DNA of 64,000 bases. It comes from Eubacteriales bacterium. Lineage in GTDB: Bacteria > Bacillota > Clostridia > Lachnospirales > Lachnospiraceae. Position 1 is the stretch's first letter, and each line of letters starts with the position of its first letter. The DNA is taken from NCBI GenBank assembly GCA_030537195.1, contig JAUNOK010000011.1, forward strand, positions 22,779 to 86,778. Direction: 5' to 3'. The translations under genes and the position numbers were made by a program. Positions 41,707 through 51,231 of the stretch are shown piece by piece. Below the pieces are notes generated by a model, which was given only the letters and a program-made list of their open reading frames with translations, had not been told where the DNA came from and did not search any database.

Positions 41707-42717
41707 TTAGACGACACCTTTGTTTCCTATCTTTTTAATTGTTTCCCCTTCGATTAGTTCCGCATCTACAACAACTCTCTTTACTATCGTTGCCTTGGGA
41801 TTCTCTATAGCACTTATAAGCTCATCTGCGGCAACCCTGCCGATCTCCCTGGTATTCTGACGAATTGTTGTAATCTTAGGATTTAACATCTGCGAAAATC
41901 TTGTTCCATCGTAACCTGCAACAGACACATCCTTTGGACTATGCAATTTCATATTCTTAATAGCATTCTTTCCACCAACCACAGATAAATCATCCGGGTA
42001 AAAAATACATGTTGGCGGTTCCTTGAGTTGCAACAGCTCATATGTAAGTTCCTCAGCTTTTACTGAATCAAGATAGGTAGATGCTTTAATATATTCATCT
42101 GGAACTTCTGCTCCCAAATCACCCATTGTCTTATAGAAAGCTGCCAGACGTTCTTTCGTTACCTCTGATTCAACATTGCCGTGAATATAAGCTATCTTTC
42201 TGTGTCCCCTGCTATACGCGTAACGTACTAACTCACTCATCCCCTTCACGTTGTTAGAATTGACCGATGTACTGCCATTGAAAATGTAGTCGATGGTCAC
42301 AACTGGTAATCTCCCGTTAACCATTTCGTAAATTTCAGGATTACTGAAATCTTCACAAGCTAAAAGCACGCCATCGAAATTTCTGTACAAACAGTGTTCG
42401 TAGAAAGTCATCTTCTTAGAGTGATTACTTACAAATGTAATATCATACCCTTTCTTCTCTGCTTCATTCTTAAAACTTTCAAGAACTTCTGCAAAATACT
42501 CATGAGCAAGACCATTGTTAAGAAGAACTCCTATATTATATGAGCGGTTCGTCTTAAGTGCCCTGGCTGCTGAGTTAGGATAATATCCAAGTCTGTCAGC
42601 TGCCTCTTTAACTTTCCTGCGTGTTTCTTCGCTGATGTCACTATGGTCATTAAGAGCTTTGCTTACTGTAGCAATTGAAACTCCACATTCTGCAGCAACG
42701 TCTTTCATAGATACCAT
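41707..42717 (-). CDS. LacI-family regulator of the cellobiose module
   Basis: The 336-residue protein has a LacI helix-turn-helix at 1-50 (MKDVAAECGVSIATVSKALN, hinge LGYYPNSAARALK) and a sugar-binding core with YNIGVLLNNG and VAGYDGTRFSQMLNP. I start at the ATG at 42717: AAAGGA lies 8 nt upstream. Matching operators ACTTAATCGTTTTC lie before this gene and before the divergent GH94 gene. It should repress both units until an inducing sugar binds. CebR-like function is inferred from context. Confidence 0.93.
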   Translation of the reverse strand: MVSMKDVAAECGVSIATVSKALNDHSDISEETRRKVKEAADRLGYYPNSAARALKTNRSYNIGVLLNNGLAHEYFAEVLESFKNEAEKKGYDITFVSNHSKKMTFYEHCLYRNFDGVLLACEDFSNPEIYEMVNGRLPVVTIDYIFNGSTSVNSNNVKGMSELVRYAYSRGHRKIAYIHGNVESEVTKERLAAFYKTMGDLGAEVPDEYIKASTYLDSVKAEELTYELLQLKEPPTCIFYPDDLSVVGGKNAIKNMKLHSPKDVSVAGYDGTRFSQMLNPKITTIRQNTREIGRVAADELISAIENPKATIVKRVVVDAELIEGETIKKIGNKGVV

Positions 42718-42739
42718 AGATTCATTCCTTTCATGCATT

Positions 42740-42753
42740 ACTTAATCGTTTTC
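42740..42753. promoter_or_regulatory. Putative LacI operator, copy 1
   Basis: ACTTAATCGTTTTC has the central CG and A/T flanks of LacI-family sites. It lies about 22 bp upstream of the LacI start. An identical 14-mer occurs at 42948-42961. Confidence 0.7.
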
Positions 42754-42947
42754 GTAGCTTTACTATAACTCATATCTTGTATAAATGCAAGTCTTTTTGT
42801 AAATTTTACTTATTTTCCTATTTTAACCCGCATTTTTTGTGCATTTCTTACAATTATCACTTTTTATTTAAATAATCATTGATTTAATGTAAGCCTTAAA
42901 ATATACTTACTAATATAGAATAAATATTAGAACTTGTACCTTAATGC

Positions 42948-42961
42948 ACTTAATCGTTTTC
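42948..42961. promoter_or_regulatory. Putative LacI operator, copy 2
   Basis: Identical to the site at 42740-42753 and about 30 bp before the GH94 start. Between the two sites a 7-bp perfect palindrome (CTAATAT/ATATTAG) lies at 42910-42930. The site is also close to a cre box, so CcpA binding is an alternative. Confidence 0.7.
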
Positions 42962-42991
42962 TATAAATTATATGTGCACAGGAGGTATAAT

Positions 42992-45445
42992 ATGCAATTC
43001 GGTTATTTTGATGACAATAATAAAGAATATGTCATAACCACACCACAGACTCCATTACCGTGGATTAACTACTTAGGCTGTGAGAATTTCTTCAGTCTTA
43101 AAAGTAATACCGGTGGAGGCTACTGCTTCTATAAGGATGCCAAGCTGCTCCGACTCACAAGATATCGTTATAACAATTCTCCTTTAGACAACAATGGTCA
43201 CTACATTTATATTAAAGACGAGGACACTGTGTGGAATCCTGGCTGGCAGCCAGTACAGACTCCCGTTGATGATTATACATGTCGTCACGGTCTTGGCTAC
43301 ACAATAATATCTTCATCTAAGAATAATATTAAAGCTACACAGACAGCCCTTGTTCCTATTGGGGATAACTGTGAACTTGATAAACTTACTATTAAGAATA
43401 CCGGAAACGCTGCTAAACATTTGTCAGTATATTCTTATATAGAATTCTGCTTATGGAATGCCGTTGATGACTGCAACAATTTCCAGCGCAACTTCAGTAC
43501 TGGTGAAGTTGAAGTACAGCCAGAGGTTACCATAGGCGGCGCTGACATGTCAGCAATCTATCACAAGACAGAATACCGCGAACGTCGTAATCATTATGCT
43601 GTTCATGCTGTCAGCACCGCTGCCAGCGGTTTTGACACAAGCAGAGAAAGCTTTATTGGCACATACGGAAGTCCTGCAATGCCTAAAGCTGTTAAAGAAG
43701 GTACATCTTATAATTCTATTGCAAGTGGCTGGTCACCTGTTGGTTCTTTCAGAATTGATATTGATCTTGAACCAGGTGAGGAGAAAGAATATGTATTCAT
43801 TATAGGATATGCTGAGAACCCTGACGATAAGAAGTGGGAATCATTCGGAATCATTAATAAAGAACCTGCATATACCCTTCTTGAAAAATATAATACTCCT
43901 GCAAAATTTGATGCTGCACTTGCTGCTTTAAAAGATTACTGGACTCATCTTCTCTCTTCTTATATTGTTGACACAGAGGATAAGAAGCTCTGCCGTATGG
44001 TTAACATATGGAACCAGTACCAGTGCATGGTAACATTTAACATGTCACGCTCTGCTTCATATTATGAATCCGGTACAGGACGTGGTATGGGATTCAGAGA
44101 TTCATGTCAGGATTTACTTGGTTTTGTACATCTTATTCCTGATTCAGCAAGACAGAGAATTCTTGATATTGCTGCTACACAGTTTGAAGACGGAAGTGCT
44201 TACCATCAGTATCAGCCATTAACCAAGAAAGGCAATTCTGATATCGGTTCAGGATTTAATGATGATCCACTCTGGCTTATTGCCGGAACAGCTGCATATC
44301 TTAAAGAAACCGGTGATTACAGTATCCTTGACGAGCAGGTAGCATTTGACTGTGATGCAAGCAAAGCACAGCCACTTATGGAACATTTAAGAAGGTCATT
44401 TAATTATACAACTACGCATCTCGGTCCACACAAGCTTCCACTTATTGGAAGAGCTGACTGGAACGACTGCCTTAACCTAAACTGCTTCTCTGCTACTCCG
44501 GGTGAATCATTCCAGACAACAGGACCATCTGAAGGACCTGTTGCTGAATCAGTGTTCATAGCCGGAATGTATGTAAAATACGGAAACGAATACGCAGATA
44601 TCTGCCGCATAATGGGTCTGTCTGATGAAGAAACTGCTGTCCGCACCCATGTTGATGAGATGTATAATGCAGTTCTTGATGCAGGCTGGGATGGAGAATG
44701 GTTCCTTCGTGCATATGATTCCGAAAGCCATAAAGTCGGATCCCATGAATGTGAAGAGGGTCAGATATACATTGAACCGCAGGGCTTCTGTGTTATGGCT
44801 GGTATAGGTGTTAAAGAAGGGCTTGCACAGAAAGCTATGGATTCAGTAGAAAAGATTCTTGATACTAAGTACGGAATCATGATTTTACAGCCAGCTTACA
44901 AGTCATATCATCTTGAACTTGGTGAGGTATCTTCTTACCCACCTGGATACAAAGAGAATGCCGGAATATTCTGTCACAACAATCCTTGGGTATCTATTGC
45001 CGAAACTGTTGTTGATGATAAAAACAGAGCATTTGACACATACAAGAAGATATGTCCTGCATATCTTGAAGATATAAGCGAAATACACAGAACTGAGCCT
45101 TATGTATACTCACAGATGATTGCTGGTAAAGACGCTGCAAGATTTGGTGAAGCCAAGAACAGCTGGCTCACAGGAACTGCCGCATGGACATTCACAAGTA
45201 TTTCACAGTATATACTTGGTGTAAGAGCTGCATTTGACGGACTTACCATTGACCCTTGTCTTCCTGATTCTATCAAGAATCTTACAATTACAAGAAAGTT
45301 CAGAGGCGCAGTATATAACATCACTATCAATAACAATAAGCATGAAAGAGTTTCTTCACTTATTGTCAACGGCAATGAAATCTCTGGAAACACTGTTCCA
45401 TACGACAAGGATATCAAAGTATATGATGTAACCGTTAATATCTGA
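42992..45445 (+). CDS. cbp: GH94 cellobiose phosphorylase
   Basis: The 817-residue enzyme splits cellobiose with phosphate into glucose 1-phosphate and glucose, saving one ATP. N-terminal beta-sandwich: [19 protein letters not shown] (cited in part). Catalytic barrel: [18 protein letters not shown] near 370, and [15 protein letters not shown] near 490, whose first Asp after the Ala is the general acid. ITIDPCLP is near the end. The length fits cellobiose phosphorylase more than cellodextrin phosphorylase (about 1000 residues). Start at 42992 is fixed by GGAGG 8 nt upstream. It is followed by a GH1 gene 28 bp later. Confidence 0.94.
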   Translation: MQFGYFDDNNKEYVITTPQTPLPWINYLGCENFFSLKSNTGGGYCFYKDAKLLRLTRYRYNNSPLDNNGHYIYIKDEDTVWNPGWQPVQTPVDDYTCRHGLGYTIISSSKNNIKATQTALVPIGDNCELDKLTIKNTGNAAKHLSVYSYIEFCLWNAVDDCNNFQRNFSTGEVEVQPEVTIGGADMSAIYHKTEYRERRNHYAVHAVSTAASGFDTSRESFIGTYGSPAMPKAVKEGTSYNSIASGWSPVGSFRIDIDLEPGEEKEYVFIIGYAENPDDKKWESFGIINKEPAYTLLEKYNTPAKFDAALAALKDYWTHLLSSYIVDTEDKKLCRMVNIWNQYQCMVTFNMSRSASYYESGTGRGMGFRDSCQDLLGFVHLIPDSARQRILDIAATQFEDGSAYHQYQPLTKKGNSDIGSGFNDDPLWLIAGTAAYLKETGDYSILDEQVAFDCDASKAQPLMEHLRRSFNYTTTHLGPHKLPLIGRADWNDCLNLNCFSATPGESFQTTGPSEGPVAESVFIAGMYVKYGNEYADICRIMGLSDEETAVRTHVDEMYNAVLDAGWDGEWFLRAYDSESHKVGSHECEEGQIYIEPQGFCVMAGIGVKEGLAQKAMDSVEKILDTKYGIMILQPAYKSYHLELGEVSSYPPGYKENAGIFCHNNPWVSIAETVVDDKNRAFDTYKKICPAYLEDISEIHRTEPYVYSQMIAGKDAARFGEAKNSWLTGTAAWTFTSISQYILGVRAAFDGLTIDPCLPDSIKNLTITRKFRGAVYNITINNNKHERVSSLIVNGNEISGNTVPYDKDIKVYDVTVNI

Positions 45446-45473
45446 TAATTATACAGATTAGAAAGGAATAATT

Positions 45474-46859
45474 ATGTTTGATAAGAACTTTTTATGGGGT
45501 ACTGCCTCAAGTTCCTATCAGATAGAGGGAGCCTTTGCCGAAGATGGCAAAGGTCTTTCTATCTGGGACACATTTTCTAATAAACCGGGTAATATTGCAC
45601 ATGACGAGAACGGTAACAAAGCATGCGACCACTACCACCGCTATCGCGAAGATATAACACTTATGAAAAGCTTAGGAATTCAAGCCTACCGTTTTTCTAT
45701 CTCATGGACAAGAATATTTCCTGATGGAATTGTAAAGGATTCTGAAGGTAACGTTCATTGCAACAAAGCAGGACTTGATTTCTATGATAACATCGTAAGA
45801 TGCTGTCTTGAGAATGATATCAAGCCTTTCATAACAATTTATCACTGGGATCTGCCTCAGGCGCTTGAAGATAAAGGTGGCTGGCTTAACCGTGACACAG
45901 CTTATGTATTTGCTGATTATGCTGAATTCATATGTGAACATTTTTCAGACAGAGTAACTAATATTGCTACCATCAATGAGCCACAGATAATTTCCGGACT
46001 TGGCTACATGCTTGGGCTTCATGCTCCCGGAAAGAAACTTGATGCTGTATCTGTCCTGTCCGTAATCCATCATCTTGCACTCGCACATGGTCTTGCTGTT
46101 GCTAAGATGCGTAATGTTGCAAAGCAGCCTGTAAAGATTGGTTTTTCAAGCACCGGTGACCTGTGTTATCCTGCCAGCGAATGTGATGAAGATATCGATA
46201 CTGCAAGAGTAGAATGTTTCAATGTTGTTAAAGGCAATATGACATTTAATCATACTATATTCTGTGACATGACATGTCTTGGCAGATATCCTGACATCGC
46301 CCATACAGAATTACATCTCGAATCTGGTCTTGAAGAAATCGGACATTATGAAGAATTGCCATTTGTTAAAGAAGGGGATATTGAACTGATACACCAGCCA
46401 ATAGATTATCTTGGTGTAAATGTATACAACGGACACGAGATAAGTGCCGCCGGACATATTAATAAAAAGCCCGGAAGCCCAAGAACAGCACTTGGCTGGC
46501 CAGTAACTCCCGGTGTTATGAATTACGGTATCAGATATCTTTATGAGAGATATAATCTTCCAATATATATATTTGAAGATGGTCTTGCCTGCAATGATAT
46601 CGTGAGTCTTGACGGTAAAGTCCACGACAGTAACCGAATTGACTTCCTGACAAGATACCTCACAGAACTTGAGAAAGCTTACAAAGCCGGCGTTCCGATA
46701 CTTGGCTACTTCCACTGGTCATTCACAGATAATTTCGAGTGGCACAGCGGCTACGACCCACGTTTCGGCTTAATATTCGTAGATTATGAAACCCAGCAGA
46801 GAATTCCAAAGGATTCTGCATACTGGTATTCCGACTTAATCAAGAAGTCATGCAACTAA
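45474..46859 (+). CDS. bglA: GH1 beta-glucosidase
   Basis: The 461-residue GH1 barrel hydrolyses beta-glucosides from the non-reducing end. It has the N-terminal LWGTASSSYQIEGAF, acid/base Glu in TINEPQI near 165, and a nucleophile Glu in YIFEDGLACND near 365, where most members read TENG. GYFHWSFTDNFEWHSGY near 415 is typical. No signal peptide, so it acts in the cytoplasm. It follows the GH94 gene by 28 bp and AGAAAGGA precedes the ATG. 6-phospho-beta-glucosidase is unlikely since uptake is by ABC transport. Confidence 0.94.
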   Translation: MFDKNFLWGTASSSYQIEGAFAEDGKGLSIWDTFSNKPGNIAHDENGNKACDHYHRYREDITLMKSLGIQAYRFSISWTRIFPDGIVKDSEGNVHCNKAGLDFYDNIVRCCLENDIKPFITIYHWDLPQALEDKGGWLNRDTAYVFADYAEFICEHFSDRVTNIATINEPQIISGLGYMLGLHAPGKKLDAVSVLSVIHHLALAHGLAVAKMRNVAKQPVKIGFSSTGDLCYPASECDEDIDTARVECFNVVKGNMTFNHTIFCDMTCLGRYPDIAHTELHLESGLEEIGHYEELPFVKEGDIELIHQPIDYLGVNVYNGHEISAAGHINKKPGSPRTALGWPVTPGVMNYGIRYLYERYNLPIYIFEDGLACNDIVSLDGKVHDSNRIDFLTRYLTELEKAYKAGVPILGYFHWSFTDNFEWHSGYDPRFGLIFVDYETQQRIPKDSAYWYSDLIKKSCN

Positions 46860-46880
46860 ATAATTGTTGACAGTATACGA

Positions 46881-47109
46881 GCATCCATCTGCCGCAGTAT
46901 CTCTCTATGATACATGCTCTCATGGATTCCTGCATCTAGTGTGAGTAAATGCCGCCATCTATATAGTTTATTACGGAGAGGTAAATCAAACGCGCTTCGC
47001 TTGAACGAGATTTCCCTCTCCGAACTTTTATAGATAGCGGCATTAACTCACACACGATTCGGAATAAATCGAACATGCACCATAGAGAGACACCGTGGCA
47101 GACGGATGC
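46881..47109 (-). repeat. Structured repeat element, copy B (229-bp imperfect inverted repeat)
   Basis: The whole span folds on itself. The end arms 46881-46916 and 47074-47109 match at 30 of 36 positions, and 35 of 36 pair as RNA on the minus strand (five G-U). Inner helices correspond to those of copy A: GCCGCTATCTATA/TATAGATGGCGGC and CGGAGAGGGAAAT/ATTTACCTCTCCG (minus strand), with the loop TAATAAACT and the core CGTTCAAGCGAAGCGCG. It starts 24 nt after the stop of the OLD-type gene on the same strand, so it could be that gene's 3'-UTR. No transposase or coding frame is inside. Confidence 0.82.
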
Positions 47110-47133
47110 CCTCACGCTGACACAATATTTAAA

Positions 47134-48990
47134 TTAGTTTTTCCGATTGTTAAAATATACAAAGTTATCAATTGCCGTAAATATATCATCGAAATTTTCT
47201 CTCGGTGCTGCGTCTATGTATGCTTTCAGAATTGCATTTTCTTTTTCACCCTTATATCTGCCATAGAATATGTCGTAAAGGTTATGTCCCCTGACATATT
47301 TTCTTATGTTTTCCATGTTATCTATGATGTCCTGTCTTGTCTCGATTGTTATGTTCAGTTTTTCTAGCATTTTCTTAGTGCTGACAAGACGATACAGATA
47401 TTCTTTATATTTAGCATATAATATGTCATAGAACTGGTCTACACTTTTTACAACACCTATCTTAGTCATTATCTCAGGGTCGAGAAAATAATTCTCGAAT
47501 GAATAATATTTTAATATAAGCACATTACGGTCTGTAACTCTTGGAAGGTTGCCATAGTCCTGCTTCGCACGCTCCCTGTAATAATTAGTAAGCTGGTCTC
47601 TTAATCTATCCGCATCCTTACCGTCTCCATCCCTTATCATAAGGAACTGGTCTTTGAGATATAATGTGTTGATGTATTTCAGATTGGCATAAGTCTTAAT
47701 GTTGGTACAGCTGTTGGTTGCAATTATCGCTATACGATTAAGATTACCATTCTCATCTATGACTTCTGAGTAATACTTTTCAAGAAGAAGCGGCAGACGG
47801 CTTCTGTCTTGCTTTCCCTCTACTATGAACACAAAGCTTACATTCATAAGGTCATTAGCAGCATATCCAAGATCATCTAATATATCATCAATATCAGCCT
47901 CTGGTGTAACTACTGTATTATTATCTCTGTCATTAACTACCTGACGAATCTGCTTAGTAGTAAAGTTAAACAGCATCTGTGGTGAATGTGTGCAGAACAC
48001 AACCTGATTCTTTCTTGAAAGCTTGTAAAGGATTTCGCTCGCAACCTTCTGCAACTGAGGGTGCAGATATATTTCAGGATCCTCAATCAGAATAATATAT
48101 GGCACAGTGCTTCCATATTCCGCATAAGTTTCAAGAAGTGACAGAATATAGATACTGTTCAGACCATCTGAAAGATCACTTACACCTCCGTCTGTATCAC
48201 GCATTTCATTATGAACGATTGTATCAACATGCATGAGTTTTTCAGCGTCAAATGTAATCTGATAATGAATTTTCTCACCCACCCCACCATTGTTCCTGAA
48301 TTTTTCATTCAGCTTGCTCTCGAAATTAGCCAGATTAAAATTAAACAGCTTATACTGCATAAGTCTTGCTGTCTCAAGTAAAGATAGCTGTTCCGGTTTC
48401 TTACGGTTGATAATTCCGATACAATTAAAGCACTGGTTACATGTCCTGTGCTTATCAAATATGCACACATCATCTTTAAGGTCTGCATATTCTGTTCCAC
48501 CCTGCAGCATAATAAGGTCTTCCTGAATTGATGATTTGCGTCTCTCATGGTCAACATAGAATATCTTTGGAAGAACTGATTTTATATAGATATTGTTCTT
48601 CTTAACACCGTCCCTGTACTTAATCTTGCCATCACGGCTGTATACATACTCAAACTCAAGAATCCCTTTCTTTAATGATGGCAGTTTATTGCAGAAATCC
48701 TTATACCATAAGTCATAATGCTTGAAAGAACTGACCTGTCCTTTCTGATACAGAACCGACAGATCCTCATCTTCAATGCTCATACGCACTGTAATGCTTA
48801 TATTGCCTTCGTTGTTATTAAAATCTCTTGAAGAAACTTCATAATCCCCTGTAACCGCCCTTATTGCATCAAGAACAACGCTCTTTCCGGCATTATTTCT
48901 TCCTACAAGAATCAATACATCTTCAATATCTTTAATCTCAAGTTCTCTGATTGATTTAAAGTTTCTGATTAACAGATATTCTATTCTCAT
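47134..48990 (-). CDS. OLD-family ATPase with C-terminal TOPRIM-like nuclease region
   Basis: The 618-residue protein starts with an SMC/ABC-type head: NFKSIRELEI, Walker A GRNNAGKS (30-37), a DLSDGLNSIYILSLLE signature, Walker B YIILIEDPEIYLHPQ and the CTHSPQML switch His. A CNQCFNC cysteine cluster (about 190) interrupts the head. The C-terminus has TOPRIM-like residues FIVEGKQD and IRDGDGKDAD, then KYYSFENYFLDP, a pattern that also recalls DUF4435. OLD proteins are ATP-driven nucleases, some in phage defence. No UvrD-type partner is nearby. It overlaps the upstream gene by 35 bp. Confidence 0.85.
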   Translation of the reverse strand: MRIEYLLIRNFKSIRELEIKDIEDVLILVGRNNAGKSVVLDAIRAVTGDYEVSSRDFNNNEGNISITVRMSIEDEDLSVLYQKGQVSSFKHYDLWYKDFCNKLPSLKKGILEFEYVYSRDGKIKYRDGVKKNNIYIKSVLPKIFYVDHERRKSSIQEDLIMLQGGTEYADLKDDVCIFDKHRTCNQCFNCIGIINRKKPEQLSLLETARLMQYKLFNFNLANFESKLNEKFRNNGGVGEKIHYQITFDAEKLMHVDTIVHNEMRDTDGGVSDLSDGLNSIYILSLLETYAEYGSTVPYIILIEDPEIYLHPQLQKVASEILYKLSRKNQVVFCTHSPQMLFNFTTKQIRQVVNDRDNNTVVTPEADIDDILDDLGYAANDLMNVSFVFIVEGKQDRSRLPLLLEKYYSEVIDENGNLNRIAIIATNSCTNIKTYANLKYINTLYLKDQFLMIRDGDGKDADRLRDQLTNYYRERAKQDYGNLPRVTDRNVLILKYYSFENYFLDPEIMTKIGVVKSVDQFYDILYAKYKEYLYRLVSTKKMLEKLNITIETRQDIIDNMENIRKYVRGHNLYDIFYGRYKGEKENAILKAYIDAAPRENFDDIFTAIDNFVYFNNRKN

Positions 48991-50875
48991 ACCTATCCTC
49001 TGCCCCCTGATACATTTCTGCCAGCATATATTCTGGTGTATTATCGTTAAATGATGATATTCCCTTTCCAGTATTAGGATTCTTCTTGGAATATATCATA
49101 TCCGCAACAAATACAACTATCAGTGCTGCACACACTGCCCCGACAACCTTAAGATTAATCTTTCTAAAGAAATTATCAAGAAGCGGTGCAATAATATATA
49201 CAATCGCAACTCCTCCCAGTCCGAAAACCAGAAGTCCTTCAGCGCATATTCTTCCATTAAGGTTAAGGAAATATCCGTTATAATTCCACCATCTTCTTCC
49301 GCAGCTAAGTTCCAGATACAGAGATGTAAAATATTCAACAAATCCGCACAGAACCACTGACGCAAAGAATTCCGCAACCGGCTTATTTCTTAATTTCTTA
49401 AGACATATCAGAATGAGTATTCCACCTGAACCATATATAGGAAGCCATGGTCCGTGAAGAACGCCCCTGTTTACAAATGTGTGTGATGATATCAGATGAA
49501 GAGAAACCTCCCATATCCATCCCACAAAACATAATGAAAAGAAAATCAGTATAAGTGATGGTATTGAATAATTACGCATATATACTGTATTTTCAAGGTC
49601 TACTCTGTGCTCCTTAAGATTGAAAAGACGGGCAGGATAGGCTTTTCCAACTGCTTCTGCTTTGTTCTTACTCATACGAAGCATTTCCTTCTTCTTTTCT
49701 TCAAATTCCAGCTCGCCCTTGCTGTTAAAAAGTATTATGCCAAATGTGTTGGCTAAAAATACTCTTAATTTCTTCAATCTTCCTATTCTTGAATTGTGAT
49801 AATCATCAAAATCAATCTGTGGCTGCGGACTGTCTATAAGTGCATACACGTCTTCGTATACATTTTTAAGCTGTTCCTCTGATGCTCTTTCATACAGATA
49901 GGTATCATTAAGCCACTTTACTGCCTCTGGCTCTTTTTCAAGATACGCTGCTCTTACATGCGCATAGAATTCCGCATAAAATGAGGCTTTATAAGGGTTT
50001 ACGAACATCACGCCCGCAATTCCCAATGTCGCCATTCCAAGCACTGTCCAGCCAATGAATGACAATCCATAAAGAAACGCCCGCCATTTGTAGCCTTTCA
50101 TCATCTTTCTTGATAACGTTATTGCTTCATTGGCCTTCATATCAGGATTCTCAGCGATAATATAAGGCACAAGCATGTATGAAAAATGTTTTATGACAAT
50201 TCCAACTATTGTCAGAGACCACAATATTTCATATACATTCTGGACAATAAGCACCCACGACGCTTTCATCCACCTTTTCACACGGAGAAGAAACATGAAC
50301 TTTCCTGGTGGAACAGAATCATATGTGCGTGTTTCAAGCACTATTCTTCTTGATACAACAAGATACGTTTTCTTGATAAAAAATGTTATGAACACATATA
50401 TCAAGAGTGCCACTATCAGAAGTATAATCACAACTGCTCTTCTTGAGCTTATAACTGATGATAATGAATCAACAAATGTAAATACAATTCCACCTGAAGT
50501 TATGGAGTTAACAAGTGATGCAAAAACTCCTCTTGTCCTTCCAAGAACTTCCGTTGCATTATCCTTTGCTTCTGATACTTTCGCATCAGACTGCGTTCTT
50601 CCAAAATCCTCATCGCCGGTTATAACCGCACCCATAGCCTGCACTACCGAACTTATAATCGATGTGTTGGCAATATTATCAACATTAGTTTCAACAGAAG
50701 CTGCTCCCTGCACGCCTGCCTCGCCAACCGCCCTTGAACTTTTAAAGGCTTCCATCGTCTCTGTAAATTCAGAGCCAATGAAAGCCGCAAAAAGGCAGAC
50801 TGCTACTAACAGCCAGTAATGTTTCTTTAAATTCTTCTTAGCATTTTTAACAAGTTCTTTTCTCTTAAAATCCAT
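48956..50875 (-). CDS. DUF975 and CmpB-like two-domain membrane protein
   Basis: This 639-residue protein seems to join two families. Residues 1-320 are DUF975-like, with NAKKNLKKHYWLLVAVCLFAAF (cited in part), long polar stretch at 45-140, and several helices including SRKMMKGYKWRAFL. Residues about 440-600 match the putative ABC-transporter type IV (CmpB) family: GWIWEVSLHLISSHTFVNRG, LHGPWLPIYGSGG and WWNYNGYFLNLNGRIC. No ATPase partner is evident. Function is unknown. It sits 16 bp after a small membrane gene and overlaps the OLD-type gene at its 3' end. Confidence 0.8.
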   Translation of the reverse strand: MDFKRKELVKNAKKNLKKHYWLLVAVCLFAAFIGSEFTETMEAFKSSRAVGEAGVQGAASVETNVDNIANTSIISSVVQAMGAVITGDEDFGRTQSDAKVSEAKDNATEVLGRTRGVFASLVNSITSGGIVFTFVDSLSSVISSRRAVVIILLIVALLIYVFITFFIKKTYLVVSRRIVLETRTYDSVPPGKFMFLLRVKRWMKASWVLIVQNVYEILWSLTIVGIVIKHFSYMLVPYIIAENPDMKANEAITLSRKMMKGYKWRAFLYGLSFIGWTVLGMATLGIAGVMFVNPYKASFYAEFYAHVRAAYLEKEPEAVKWLNDTYLYERASEEQLKNVYEDVYALIDSPQPQIDFDDYHNSRIGRLKKLRVFLANTFGIILFNSKGELEFEEKKKEMLRMSKNKAEAVGKAYPARLFNLKEHRVDLENTVYMRNYSIPSLILIFFSLCFVGWIWEVSLHLISSHTFVNRGVLHGPWLPIYGSGGILILICLKKLRNKPVAEFFASVVLCGFVEYFTSLYLELSCGRRWWNYNGYFLNLNGRICAEGLLVFGLGGVAIVYIIAPLLDNFFRKINLKVVGAVCAALIVVFVADMIYSKKNPNTGKGISSFNDNTPEYMLAEMYQGAEDRYENRISVNQKL

Positions 50876-50891
50876 ATCCCCGTAATCTTCT

Positions 50892-51203
50892 CTATTTATT
50901 AAGTATAGTCTTGCGTACTACTCCAAGCGGATCTTTAATCATAAGGATAACAATCCATATAATAAGTCCGAAAGCTACCACTGATAAGCCTAAGAATGCG
51001 TCATTAAGCATATCCGCTGGTGCCGGAGTAAAGTACTCTGCCCCAAGTTCTATATATTCCACAACCGCATCTACAAACCACATAAGCGATGCACCCCAGT
51101 ACATAAGCGTAAGCGTTCCCAGCTTTAACTGCGAACGCTTATCATTCGTGTACCATATGATAGTAGTTATAACCGCTGCAAATACAGCTATAAGTAATGT
51201 CAT
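50892..51203 (-). CDS. Small membrane protein, unknown function
   Basis: I do not recognise this 103-residue protein. It has three likely membrane helices (1-17, 30-52 and 70-90). The segment between helix 2 and 3 is acidic (VVEYIELGAEYFTPAPADML). It lies 28 bp after another small membrane gene and 16 bp before the DUF975/CmpB-like gene, so four genes probably form an operon from the promoter at 51711-51739. Confidence 0.75.
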   Translation of the reverse strand: MTLLIAVFAAVITTIIWYTNDKRSQLKLGTLTLMYWGASLMWFVDAVVEYIELGAEYFTPAPADMLNDAFLGLSVVAFGLIIWIVILMIKDPLGVVRKTILNK

Positions 51204-51231
51204 AATTAACTCTCCAATATGTATTATTTGA

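Noticed and set aside
46881..47109. Element B as an insertion sequence or remnant
   Set aside because: No transposase frame is present, I see no clear target duplication, and the arms pair along their whole length. A MITE is still possible.
47134..48990. Gabija-like defence system
   Set aside because: Gabija needs a UvrD-like helicase next to the OLD protein; the neighbours are membrane proteins and a sugar operon.
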